Assembly: GCA_033675265.1 (NCBI GenBank)
Contig: JAUJYZ010000272.1
Coordinates: 134,501-198,500 of the forward strand
Reading direction: 5' to 3'
From: Actinostola sp. cb2023
Lineage: Eukaryota; Cnidaria; Anthozoa; Actiniaria; Actinostolidae
DNA: 64,000 nt
Shown here piece by piece: positions 1-12,300 of the stretch. Below the pieces are notes generated by a model that had not been told where the DNA came from, did no database searches, and worked only from the letters and a program-made list of their open reading frames with translations. The stretch's first letter is position 1; each line of letters opens with the position of its first letter. The translations under genes and the position numbers were made by a program.

Positions 1-198
1 ACTCATTAATTAAATAATTCATGATGACAAAACAGAGAAAATCACTAGCATACAATTTGGTCAACTTTAACTTTGAATTTCTCCAAGAATTATTAATGGT
101 TTGAGAAGCTAGATCAATTAAACACTTTCAAGAAAGAGTATCTTATGATTGATATTTGTGAAAATCCAAATGGGGCCATACACCTGAAAAAAAAATCA

Positions 199-271
199 GG
201 CTTAGAATGGGAATTGAACCCACGACCTTTGCGACATCGGTGCAGTGCTCTATCACTGAACTATCGAAGCC
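199..271 (-). repeat. tRNA-like sequence (pseudo-tRNA or SINE head)
   Basis: These 73 nt have A-box-like (TAGTTCAGTGATAGAGC) and B-box-like (GGTTCAATTCC) promoters, an acceptor stem with one mismatch, and a good T arm. The anticodon stem is poor and position 33 is not T, so a functional tRNA is unlikely. A retroposed tRNA-derived element fits better. Confidence 0.5.
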
Positions 272-1070
272 ACCGAGAGCGAGGTCGTGTGTGGGTTCAT
301 ATAAGTTGATTTTTTTGTACTGACCCAATAGCCTCGACTTGAAACCATTGTTCAGAGTCATTGGAGTGTAACTTCGATATCAGCTATTGGCCAAATGCTA
401 TGCTAATTAAGAACACATTTCCAAACGTCCTGCAGTTATTATTTCCTTTATGTCCTCATGAATTATTAATGATTCAGAAACAATAAGAAAAGAACTGTAA
501 AGGACAATGAACATTTGCCTTATATTTTCTATTACGTTACTGTTATTGCTGCTTTATTTATTTACATTACCTAGTTAATCATAAATTGAAATCAATGACG
601 TCTGTAATTTGAGCAAGTAGCATGATAAGAACCATGATTGAGAAATAGTAGTTAAAGACACACACGAAAAGATATTGATATATTATGCAAAGAAATACCT
701 GATATTCCGTCTATACCGAGAATCGCCACCAGATGTAAGTAAACTGTCCTAGATTATCGTAATTGTATTGACATTGTAAACCGTAGATATTAAGTATTTC
801 CTAAGCGAATTTATACGTTGATTTATAGCAAACCTTCGTCTTCACCGATGTGATAAATAAACGTGACAGAATTGTATTGAAGAAGCGTATTGATCTGCGG
901 GCAAATTGACATTTGACATTTCTGGGATCCTGTCCCTAACAAGGACACATGCATGTTACTATTAAAATCAACATGTTTTTAATGAGACAAGATGGAAATA
1001 CACTAAGGGAGGGAGGTGATGGGAGAGACAGGTAAAGTAGGGGTTGCCTTACTTTACATATTCAATTCTT

Positions 1071-1218
1071 TAGAGCAGATTTCGTATGACTGTGAAAAAT
1101 CACGGCGCACGGCACGGCACGGTCACGGCACGGATTCATTCGAAATCCTAAATCATCACGGTCACGGCACGGCACGTCCGTGCCGTAAGTTTTTCACAGT
1201 CATACGAAATCTGCTCTA
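1071..1218. mobile_element. Hairpin MITE with TAGAGCAG...CTGCTCTA ends
   Basis: The inverted arms start GAGCAGATTTCGTATGACTG and close at 1218, with TA at both outer edges (Tc1/mariner-like target). The interior consists of GC-rich cacggcacgg repeats. Its ends resemble those of 5145-5356. Confidence 0.65.
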
Positions 1219-1733
1219 TGCATCTCTCCCTTATTCACCTCACGTCTTTTTGTCACATCACAAATTTGTCTCACTGCCCGACCAATGACTAGATCAAATC
1301 TTGAACTGTTCTTAGCAGAGTTTTGCAAATCATAAGAGTTTGAAATTTGAAAATGCAAATGAGCTAGATGATGTCATCTGGGTGAAATGGCCTAAAAGTA
1401 GTTTGTAATTTAATACATGTACTCTTGAATCAAACAGTCAAAATGTTAACAAAACCATATATTGAACCTAGAATTATCATTTGCAGATGAAAAAAGAGCA
1501 GTAATTCGCACGGGAGTGTTTTTTAACAAATCACCCGGTTGATGTCATTCAATTTGCATTTTCAGATTTCAAATGCTTGTATAACTGTACAATGCGCAGT
1601 CCATATTTAGAAATATTAAACCATCGTATTATACTCATCAGGAAGAACTGATTTACAAAAGATTGCATTATTCGTTATGGGCACTTTTAAAGTCATTTGA
1701 ATGAATGAATTCATGAATGAATAAACTTTATTT

Positions 1734-1950
1734 ACAGAGGGTAAAACACACGACAGTTACAATACACCACTTTACGGTTCTGTTCAGTAGCAACAAACAA
1801 TGGTATCAAGTCCAGGTTGGCCTTGTGCTTTCATTCAATTATTGTATTTGCACAAGGCCAACCTCGACAAGTTTGTTCAGTTCATGGGTACTGAACAGAA
1901 CCGTGAAGTGGTGTATTATGGCAGTCCATGCCAGTTGCCCTTTGTAAACT
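1734..1950. repeat. Imperfect palindromic repeat
   Basis: The arms include AATACACCACTTTACGGTTC against GAACCGTGAAGTGGTGTATT, with an inner GTTGGCCTTGTGC/GCACAAGGCCAAC stem. Just outside is an AAACTTTATTTACAGAGGGT tail like those at 38,235 and 47,625. Confidence 0.55.
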
Positions 1951-2013
1951 CTCTACAGATGTTTGTAAGAGAAGATCTTTTGGTTATGACAATTAACATT
2001 CTCACTTAATTAC

Positions 2014-2137
2014 CATATTTAAGCCTCGCCAAGACCTTGGAATGAAATAACCAGTACATTTGAAAGTTTGAGATGTTCTTTAGCATACCCATGACGGTAG
2101 TGTTGGCCCATGATGGTATGGAAAAGTTGTGTGATTG
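2014..2137 (-). CDS. Acid phosphatase exon 8 (last one visible)
   Basis: It encodes 41 residues plus one base: [17 protein letters not shown] through [10 protein letters not shown]. The HNFxxPSWA block is characteristic of animal acid phosphatases. The acceptor is tatttccag. The donor gtaatt leaves phase 1, so the next residue is a split glycine codon, as expected before the conserved GG turn. An earlier in-frame GT at 2039 was judged less likely. Confidence 0.85.
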
Positions 2138-5100
2138 CTGGAAATAAAATAACATTCACAATATGACTTCACATAGCAACGTGTCTTAATTACCACTCTT
2201 TGCATTTAGTACATGACCGACATAGCGGAAAAACTGCAAAGCTGCTGTTTTCATACAGTTTTCATTAACTGGCAATGATACATCAAAAACTGTGATACAT
2301 TTGTGCTACCATTACTCAAAACTTGTGGCAAAATCTTTAAAAAAAACTTGGAGATATTTTATGAAAACAATGTTGTTTTCTGCTGATCAAAATGTCACCT
2401 CTCCCAAAGTACAAAGCCTTATATCTCTGAGACCCATTCACTGAATTTTGGTGGCATTTGACATTTTGTTATTTGAGCATAAAAGGGCTTGCATGTATAC
2501 ATCAAAATATTGAGCTTAACAACCTATAGGACTGGTGTCCTTATTAGAAGAAGCTATAAAATGTTTTCCCGCTTTGATTACATGACCATTAACCGCCGCC
2601 CAGTTGGCTCAGTTGAGGGGGACATGGGGGCTCGCGGTATTGCGGTATCAGTCGATTTTTTGTGCGATATTACAGTATTTTTTATTTTGAGATGCGCCAG
2701 GTATTGCGGTATGTGGTATTTGGCAATTTGGGGCTACAGTGTTCGGTGAAATTCAAATTTCTTTAGCGTATTTTGGTATTCCGGTGTTTTCCAAAACATT
2801 ACTACTGTTGTTTCGAATTTCAATTTTAGATGCAGTATTACAGTATTTTTTGTTCTTGATGCGGTATTGCGGTATCAGCTATTCCCCAACGTCCCCGTCT
2901 CTGTTGGTTGAGCACCGGGTCTATTGTGCGGGAGGTTTGTGGTCAGAATCCTGGCCATTACTCATGACCAGGGCCTTAAAATAATTGAGGAGAAGGTGCT
3001 GCCTTTGTAATTACATCTGCAAATGGCTAGACCTTCGCGTCTACTTGGATAAGGACGCTAAACCTGAGGTCCTGTCTCCCGACCCTAATCTAACCTGTTT
3101 CACGGGGGACATTAAATAACCTGTTGAACTCTTCGTAAGAGTAGGGGATTGTTACCCGGTTCAACAGCCTACACGTACTTCACATTGGAGGCATAACACA
3201 CTAACATACTAACTCCTCATGATTGTAAGCTGCTCGGCTGCCATAGGCACCTTCATATGCAGGCATAACACACTAACATACTAACTCCTCATGATTGTAA
3301 GCTGTTCGGCTGCCATAGGCGCCTTCATATGCAGCCCGAAAATGTCCTCCATCGGTTGTAAAGCACATTGAGACAATGAGTGAAATGCACTATATAAGAA
3401 CCGACTTAATATTATTATTATTATTATTATTATTATAAAAAAATCATTACTAATAAACTTGCAGATGGTGTTTTATCAGGTCTAAAAAATGTGCATGCGT
3501 ATGCCACATGCTCTATGAAAGCACACAGTATGCACATATATTCAAACATTTTTGTAACAAACATTTTGAAAACTTGTCTTAAACGGTCAGCTCTATCCAG
3601 TTATTATTAATATCGAGTTATAGAAGCATGCAGGAATTGTAAGAAGATGAGTGAATTGTTTAATAGAGAATTGTCACACTTCTCGATAGAGCACGCTGCT
3701 CATTTTCTATTTCTTCAATGGTATATTAGGGGTGTCGAATGGTCCCGCAAAAAGTCAGAGTCTTGCAAAATTTCAGTCAAATTTCGCAGGTCTTGAAGTC
3801 TCATTTTTTCTCAAAAAGCCATCTCGATAGAGCATGCTGCTCATTTTCTATTTCTTCAATGGTATATTAGGGGTGTCAAATGGTCCTGCAAAAAGTCAGA
3901 GTCTTGCAAAATTTAGGTCAAATTTCACAGGTCTCGAAATCTCGTCGTTTCTCATAAAGCCGGCTCGATAGATAGAACACTCTGCTCTTTTTCTATTTCT
4001 TCACTGGTGTATATTAGGTGACGAATGGTCCCCGCAAAAAGTCTTGCAAAATCTCGGTCAAATTTCGTGGATCTTGAAGTCTCATTTTTTCTCAAAAAGC
4101 TGTCTCCAAATATTGTGAAAAGGAAATCGGTGAAAATCATTTCGGGCTCGCGAAAAAAATGCCTTGTCTCGGAGTCTTGCCTTGACCATTCGATACCCCA
4201 AGGTTGTATTAGCCTACAAATTCAATGATAATGCTATACTTACTGAGCAAAAGAGAATATCATAGATGCTATACGCTGTCTTAAATGGAAATGACTCATT
4301 GTAGCCAAGCAGTGGACCAAGTCTTTGTAAAAGGGTCTATAATGACATACAGTGTAACTGGTAAGTCTAATATCCCACATGCAAGAATTACCATTGACAC
4401 CATAAAAAAGAGTACTTACAGTATTATACTTTACTGACATTTTGAGCCTCAACCCTCCGGCGAAGGGCTAAGGCTGGAAACATCAGTACAATTAAGTACT
4501 ATTTATACAGGGTGATATATTAGACCCTTTTAATAAATCCCACAATGCATGATTTTCCGCGCTTGACGTCAAACTTATTCTTTTGAATTCTATTCAAATA
4601 TACAAAGACTGAAAACAATGAAGGAAAATGAATGGAATTCAAAAGAATAAATTTGACGTCAAGCGTGGAAAATCATGGAAATTGTGGGATTTATTAAAAG
4701 GGTTTATAGATTTGACCTCACACACCCAGTTTAAATTAAGTAAAGAGATATGTACCAGGGGGTGGGGGGACTCCCATACATTGTATAAAGTGGTGGGGAT
4801 GCTCGTTGTACCTTTTAGGGTTTCAAATCCATGATTTGGTACCGCTTAGGGGTCTCAGATTTTAAAGGGCCACCAAGACACCAAGTTGGTACCTTATAGG
4901 TTGTCAGTCAGCAAATAAACAGCAAATGACATTTGTTGTGCGAAGCTTCTGAGGCATCGCAAATTAACCGCAAAATGCAAATGCATTAATATACTGTCTT
5001 ATTGTTTTAGACTTGGTACCTCTTAGGGGTTAAAAGTATTTCATGCCACACCCACTTGGACAAGACTTGGGTACCTTTTAGGGGTCATTTTTAAAATTTC

Positions 5101-6297
5101 CAACGAGCATCCGCACCCCTTTATATATGGGAGTCTCCCTGGGATAGAGTCGTTTTCGTATGAGTGGGAAACCTACGGTACGGAGTTACGGTCATGGTAC
5201 AGAATCGAAGACATCTATTCAACCAATCACAGCGTGCAAAATCATTACTCAACCAATCAGAATGTTCGGATACGGCAACATCACCGCACAGTACTGTCAG
5301 TCCACACGGCACGAACCGTACCGTCACTACTTCCCTCTCATACGAAAACAACTCTATGTACACTGTATGTATGGTGCACAGTCTCACTAAGCTGGATTGT
5401 ACTTCACCTTATATTTGAACTTCATAGCTTGGTATTCAGGCTCACTTACAGATTTACTCATCAACTCATTATACTTGGGACAGTTTGAATGAGCAAGAAT
5501 CTGAAATATCAATAGTAAAACACACAGGTTATTCCTTTAGTAGAACATAGTGAATGTTAATGATGTAATTTATAATAATAATACATTATATTTATTTAGC
5601 AGTGTCTATTCATTTAGTATTTAACTAATAGAAGATGATCGACTCTCCATGCTTTTTGCACGCTGAGGTCTTGAAAGCTGCTAGTGGATGCACGAGCGGA
5701 ACACGAGTGCATTCAGCAGCTTTCAAGACCTCAGAAGTGCATTGTTTTTGTATATAGTTCTAAGCACGGAGAGTCATCTTCTATTCGCTTTATAATATAA
5801 AACTAGTTTTAAACAGGCTTAATTCTGCTTTGTTTTCGCTGCTCCGTGCTTCTATAACATAATAATAATGCACGCTCAGCAACCAATCAAATCGTGCATT
5901 CTTGGGAGGTACACATAGTTTAAATATTATAAATTACTAGACATTTATTATTGAAATCCTTGACTCTGAAAAGCCCTATGGCTTATACCAAAGTCTCAAT
6001 GCTCTTACAAATAATCATGTCTAGAGCTGTTGCATCTAAATGTTGTGAGTACCTTATCATTTGCTTTAGATTCTACGTGTATTGGTATTGGTTGCCATTT
6101 CACTCCATCTCTCCATACCTACATGTAGAAATGGTCAAAAGGATTTATAAAATGCTAAAATGTTTATTTTATAATATTCTGCCGTATCAAAAGTAATGAC
6201 ATAAATATTACTTAATTGGGCTTTGGAGTGTGAACTAGAATACCGTATTTCCTCAAATAAACGCCCAGCCTCAAATAAATGCCTCCCTCCAATAAAC

Positions 6298-6328
<31 letters not shown>

Positions 6329-9300
6329 TCAGGAGAAAAACCGTTAATATACGCCTCCCTCTTTTAAACGCCTCCCCCATAGAGGACGCCTCCCCCATAG
6401 AGGACGCCTCCCCCATAGAGGACGCCTCCCCATAGAGGGGCATTTATTACAGGCACCTACTCGAAAGGGGGCGTTTATTAGAATAGACACAAAAAACAAA
6501 CACTGACATTGAAAGATTCCTATTTTTATTCTTTAAATGTCTACAACTGACTCATTACCGCTTATGTTTTTCATCGTATTGTTGACGACTCGGGAAACGT
6601 TTCAGAGGTAAAATTTGGAGTTTTGAAATATACGCCTCCCTCTTTTAAACGCCACCCTCTAATAAATGTCCCCTCTAAAGAGGAAATACGGTAGCCATAT
6701 AATAAAACTGCCTAGCTGGCTAGTATTTGCTAATAACTTTCACTAGCAAAACTACCCTGGTCCCAGAGTCTCCGTCCAAACACTCTCTCTCTCTCTCTAT
6801 CTTTATATACACCTATTTCAAATAACGTTGTCGCGTTCAAAATCAACAAGTGTCAAGCCAAGACCGAAGTGCATGCTGGTCTTGTGTTGGCAAATTATTT
6901 AAATCAGACCTATTTTCTATGGAACGAAGTGCGATACGCAAACAAGCACGTGGAAATGTACACATTTTGTAATTAGTCCTTATAGAAACAATTGTGATTT
7001 AAATAATTGCCAACACAAAACCAGCATTCACTTCGGTCTTGGCTTGACGCTTGTTGCTTTGAACGCGACAACGTTATTTGAAATACATGTAGGTGTATAC
7101 AGTTTGTACCATATTTCCTCGATTAAGTGCCCACCCTCGATTACCGTAAGCACCCCCCTTGCCCACAAAATTTGAAATAAACGCCCCTCCGCGATTAAGT
7201 GCCCCATTCCCTCCCAATAAATATGTTACAGTAAGAGATTAATTACAGAATATGACATACAACTTGCATTTGATTACAGTTATTGCATCGACAGTTCCTT
7301 TATTAATATAAAGTTATGCTTCCCAGTTCAAATCACATTTTTATATTTAAGCGTCCCACCCTCGATTAAGTGCCCCCTTGTTTAAGTGCCCCCTCGATCA
7401 CAGGGCGCTTAATCAAGGAAATATGATATACAGTGAATTTTTGAATCAAGTAATGAGTAAGCTGAGAAGCTACAAGGAAACGACACAGACTCTGATCACA
7501 GATGCTACAAATTTCACTTTCTTGCAGACATTTAATTACATGAATGACAGCTGTCCAACATAATCAAATACAATCATCAAAACACAATAGTGTTACACTG
7601 ATTGGTCAATGATAAATTTGTCACTTAAGTTATTAAAGACCATTGATTGGTTATTAGTTTGTAAGTGTATTCAAGCATAAATAAACACTGCAAAGAATCT
7701 GAGTCCCAGATGGAAATATTTGAATCCACAACCTCCTGGATATTACTAGTCAGGTTCTCTTACCACTGAACCACTGGGGGGAACTCATATGATGAGCCTG
7801 GCCCTGGTTGCACAAAAGGTGAATTAAGCGCTATCCACAGATAACTCTTATTATAACTTTTATCTGTTGGATAGGACTTCTCCCCAGGTCTTAGATTGTA
7901 TTAATACCCATACATGTCACTTACTTTATAATGTATGCAGTACAATATGCTAAGCGGAAAGAATCATATGTCAGATCCCAGTACCAGTATAGGTTTGTCA
8001 CCCAGGGGGGGGGGGGGGGGGGGGGGTACTCAGGGGTATCAGTGACGGGGAGGTGCGAATGAGGCCAAACATTTTAACCCCAAAAAAGTCCATTACGCAA
8101 AAACAAGACCCCCAAAAAAGTCCAACGGCCCAAAATCGTAACCCCAAAAAAGTCCAATTGTTCTCCGCATAAAATCGAGAACGGTAGGATATCATTTTTA
8201 TCAACCCCAAAAAAAGTCCTTGACAAAATCTTTATATCAAAAAAAGTCCACCAGAAAAATGAAAACCCCAAAAAAGTCCCAAGCCGCGAATTTCAAACCC
8301 CAAAAAAGCCTTCGCACCTCCCCGTCACTGATACCCCTGAGTACCCCCCCTGGGGTTTGTCACTTGGTAATAGTTCACTCATTACAGGAGTTCCCAGTGG
8401 TTCAGTGTTTAGAGCACCCAACCAGTATCCAGGAGGTCACAGGTTCAAATCCCATTAGGGATTATTTCCAAGTCTTTATTTACGTTTAAAGTCACCTCTA
8501 CTTGACATGTTTCACAGATGTCATTATTTGATGTCTGCATGGAAATGAGATTCTATTCATGTCTGTGACCAATGAGTCTACCATTTCCTCAACAAAGCTC
8601 TGTGGCTCATTTACGCCAGGTAGAGATAGAGAGAGAGATAGAGAGAGAGTTTGGCAGAGACTTTGCCTGGGAACAGAGTATAACAAAGCAAGCAAATCCA
8701 CTAACCACTAGTTCTTATTTTACTAAATTGGCCTTACAAGATGTACAAGGTTCTACATGTATTAGATTGGTAAGTACCTGTCTGCCTTGTGGTGTATAAA
8801 GTCCATTCAGTTGTGCTTGAGCACTCATGATAGTTCTATCATAATCAGTACTTCTACAATAAACCTGCGCAAATAAAATAATGAAGGTCACATGCCTTGA
8901 ACATATACATCTCTGTCCTGTATGTACATGTACATGTATACCCCTGTCCTGTAAGTAGATACCCCTGTCCTGTATACCCGTCCTGTATACCCGTCCTGTA
9001 TACCCATCCTGTATACGTCCCCTGTCCTGTATGTATACCCGTCCTGTATGTATACCCCTGTCCTGTATACCCATCCTGTATACCCCTGTCCTGAATGTAT
9101 ACCTGTCCTGTATGTATATACCAGCCCCTGTCCTGTATACCTGTCCTGTATACCCGTCCTGTATGTATACCCGTCCTGTATGTATACCCCTGTCCTGTAT
9201 ACCTGTCCTGTATACCCCTGTCCTGTATGTATACCCGTCCTGTATGTATACCCCTGTCCTGTATACCCATCCTGTATACCCATCCTGTATACCCCTGTCC

Positions 9301-12300
9301 TGAATGTATACCTGTCCTGTATGTATATACCAGCCCCTGTCCTGTATACCCGTCCTGTATACCCGTCCTGTATACCCGTCCTGTATACCCGTCCTGTATA
9401 CCCGTCCTGTATGTATACCCGTCCTGTATGTATACCCCTGTCCTGTATACCTGTCCTGTATACCCCTGTCCTGTATGTATACCCGTCCTGTATGTATACC
9501 CCTGTCCTGTATACCCGTCCTGTATACCCGTCCTGTATACGTCCCCTGTCCTGTATGTATACCTCTGTCCTGTATGTATACCTCTGTCCTGTATGTATAC
9601 CCGTCCTGTATGTATACCCTTGTACTGTATGTATACCCCTGTCCTGTATGTATACACCTGTCCTGTATGTATACCCGTCCTGTATGTATACCCGTCCTGT
9701 ATGTATACCCTTGTACTGTATGTATACCCCTGTCCTGTATGTACACCCGTCCTGTATGTATACCCCTGTCCTGTAGGTATACCCGTCCTGTATGTATACC
9801 CTTGTACTGTATGTATACCCCTGTCCTGTATGTATACCCGTCCTGTATGTATACCCCTGTCCTGTAGGTATACCCGTCCTGTATGTATACCCCTGTCCTG
9901 TATGTATACCCGTCCTGTATGTATACCCCTGTCCTGTATGTATACCCGTCCTGTATGTATACCCGTCCTGTATGTATACCCCTGTCCTGTATGTATACCC
10001 ATCCTGTATGTATACCCGTCCTGTATGTATACCCTTGTACTGTATGTATACCCCTGTCCTGTATGTATACCCCTGTCCTGTATGTATACCCGTCCTGTAT
10101 GTATACCCGTCCTGTATGTATACCCTTGTACTGTATGTATACCCCTGTCCTGTATGTATACCCGTCCTGTATGTATACCCTTGTACTGTATGTATACCTC
10201 TGTCCTGTATGTATACCCATGTACTGTATGTATACCCCTGTCCTGTATTGTATATACCCCTGTCCTGTATGTATACCCGTCCTGTATGTATACCCCTGTC
10301 CTGTATGTATACCCCGGCGTCCTGTATGTATACCCCTGTCCTGTATGTATACCCGTCCTGTATGATTGTATACCCCTGTCCTGTATGTATACCCGTCCTG
10401 TATGTATACCCCTGTCCTGTATGTATACCCGTCCTGTATGTATACCCTTGTACTGTATGTATACCCCTGTCCTGTATGTATACCCCTGTCCTGTATGTAT
10501 ACCCGTCCTGTATGTATACCCTTGTACTGTATGTATACCCCTGTCCTGTATGTATACCCGTCCTGTATGTATACCCTTGTACTGTATGTATACCTGTCCT
10601 GTATGTATACCCATGTACTGTATGTATACCCCTGTCCTGTATTGTATATACCCCTGTCCTGTATGTATACCCCTGTCCTATATACTCCTGTATGTATACC
10701 CCTAAACTGTATATGTTTACCCCTATACTGTAGTGAGGTATCCGATTTAGATGGGTGTCCACCCAGAGACTGTAGCACTGGTTAATTTGTAGTACATGTA
10801 CATTGTACATTGTTTACATGTACATGATGTTCTTGCCTGATTTCTGATGTATGAAGTATTCAGGAGTTTATTTTGGGTAATGTATCGATTTTTAATAAAC
10901 TTTCCCAGACGGTACTCTTGTTGCATTCCTATCTGGAAAAACAAAATAACTTTACACATGTATGTATGTACATGGTGGGCAAAAAAGAACCCAAAATCGA
11001 CAACGGGCCAATCAAAATGACACTTGGCAACTTGACAGCATATGTAAAGACAACAAATCTGGGTATGTCTCGCAGATGCTTACAAGATCTGTTGTGATTG
11101 GATAATACAAACAATAGAATTCATTATCTACTCATTCTATGGTTTGGATTCTATTGTTTTACTCTAATAGTATTGAACCAATTGGACTAGATCTTCTAAG
11201 AGCTGCGACCTTACCCCAAATCTGTTCTTTTTATATAATATTTTATTATAAATTTTCCTTCGCTCTCATTGGTCAACTAATCATATGGCGCGACAGTGTC
11301 CCTCCACTGAGGTCAACTATCAGAGGATAGTGTCATGTGTCACATACAATGTCTCCCAAATGTTTGTGCCAGGGCTACAAAACTTTTATTGCTAGATCTG
11401 AACCATCAGCCATTTATAATTCTTAGAGGTTAAAGTTCAATGTACTTGTCCTCACAATCTCAGTAGCCATGCATGGACTCCTTTTGTATTTTTGTTTTTT
11501 GTTAAAGAAAATAGAACTTAGCAATTTTGTCTTTACAAAATGTTGCGCAAAGTGCGACAATGAAGATTAATACAATTGAAGGACTTCCTGCAAGAACAGA
11601 GTAAAGTGATTTGTGATCAAAACCCAAATTCTCCTTTGAAATTCAAAGAATCTTGAGGAGAATTTAGAATTTGATCACAAGTCACTTACTCCGTTCTGAC
11701 TTGCAGGGAGCCCTTCAGTTTTAAATTAGGGGCACAGACTTTTGGAAGACCTTGTATTTCTGTAAGGAAAAGTATATTGTGCATACATGTAGACCGAATG
11801 CAATAATGATCCGTCCAATTTCAATTGCCATTGTTCTGGACTGACTAACCTCTCATACAGGTGAAAATGCTTTTGTGTTTCCACATGAACACGAGGCTAG
11901 TCAGTCCAGAACAATGGCAATTGAAATTGGATGCCATTATTACATTTGATCTATGTTGAAAAATATAGAGAATAGAATATAGTTCCATCGAGGGCCAACT
12001 GGATACTCCTGACTACTGTATATTATTTTCTTTATCAGAGCATCCAGTTTAGTTCCTCAGGCAAATATCACAGTATGGGCACTCAATGGAACTACTCTAC
12101 ATACATTTACATACATTTACATACATTTACATACATTTACATACATTTACATACATTTACATACATTTACAACATTTACATACATTTACATACATTATGA
12201 TTTTTTTTAAAGAAATGACTTAACTGTCAGTATTTAATTTCTGGATATCTAATTTTAATTAGATATTAAAATTAAAATTTAGTGTAAATACAAAGTATTA

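Larger units (their letters stand above)
1..2013. other. Presumed intron 8 of the acid phosphatase; no exon found
   Basis: I looked on the minus strand for the expected phase-1 exon with an S-A-H-D-T-like motif and found none. The stretch holds a tRNA-like sequence (199-271), a hairpin MITE (1071-1218) and a palindromic repeat (1734-1950). The remainder is AT-rich with nothing recognisable. Confidence 0.6.

Noticed and set aside
199..271. Functional tRNA gene
   Set aside because: The anticodon stem has mismatches and position 33 is not T. Reported as tRNA-like only.
7378..7563. 61-residue plus-strand frame considered as an acid phosphatase exon
   Set aside because: Wrong strand for the gene, partly inside a TIR element, and residues do not fit the missing motif, which was found at 6,053-6,118.
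8498..8701. Minus-strand frame in phosphatase intron 4
   Set aside because: Phase and sequence do not fit between exons 4 and 5, which already join directly.
8715..10810. Open frames of up to 687 residues on both strands ([15 protein letters not shown] and [13 protein letters not shown])
   Set aside because: Pure translation of the cctgtatgtataccc minisatellite inside an intron. Only the last part of one frame (8,778-8,864) is a real exon.
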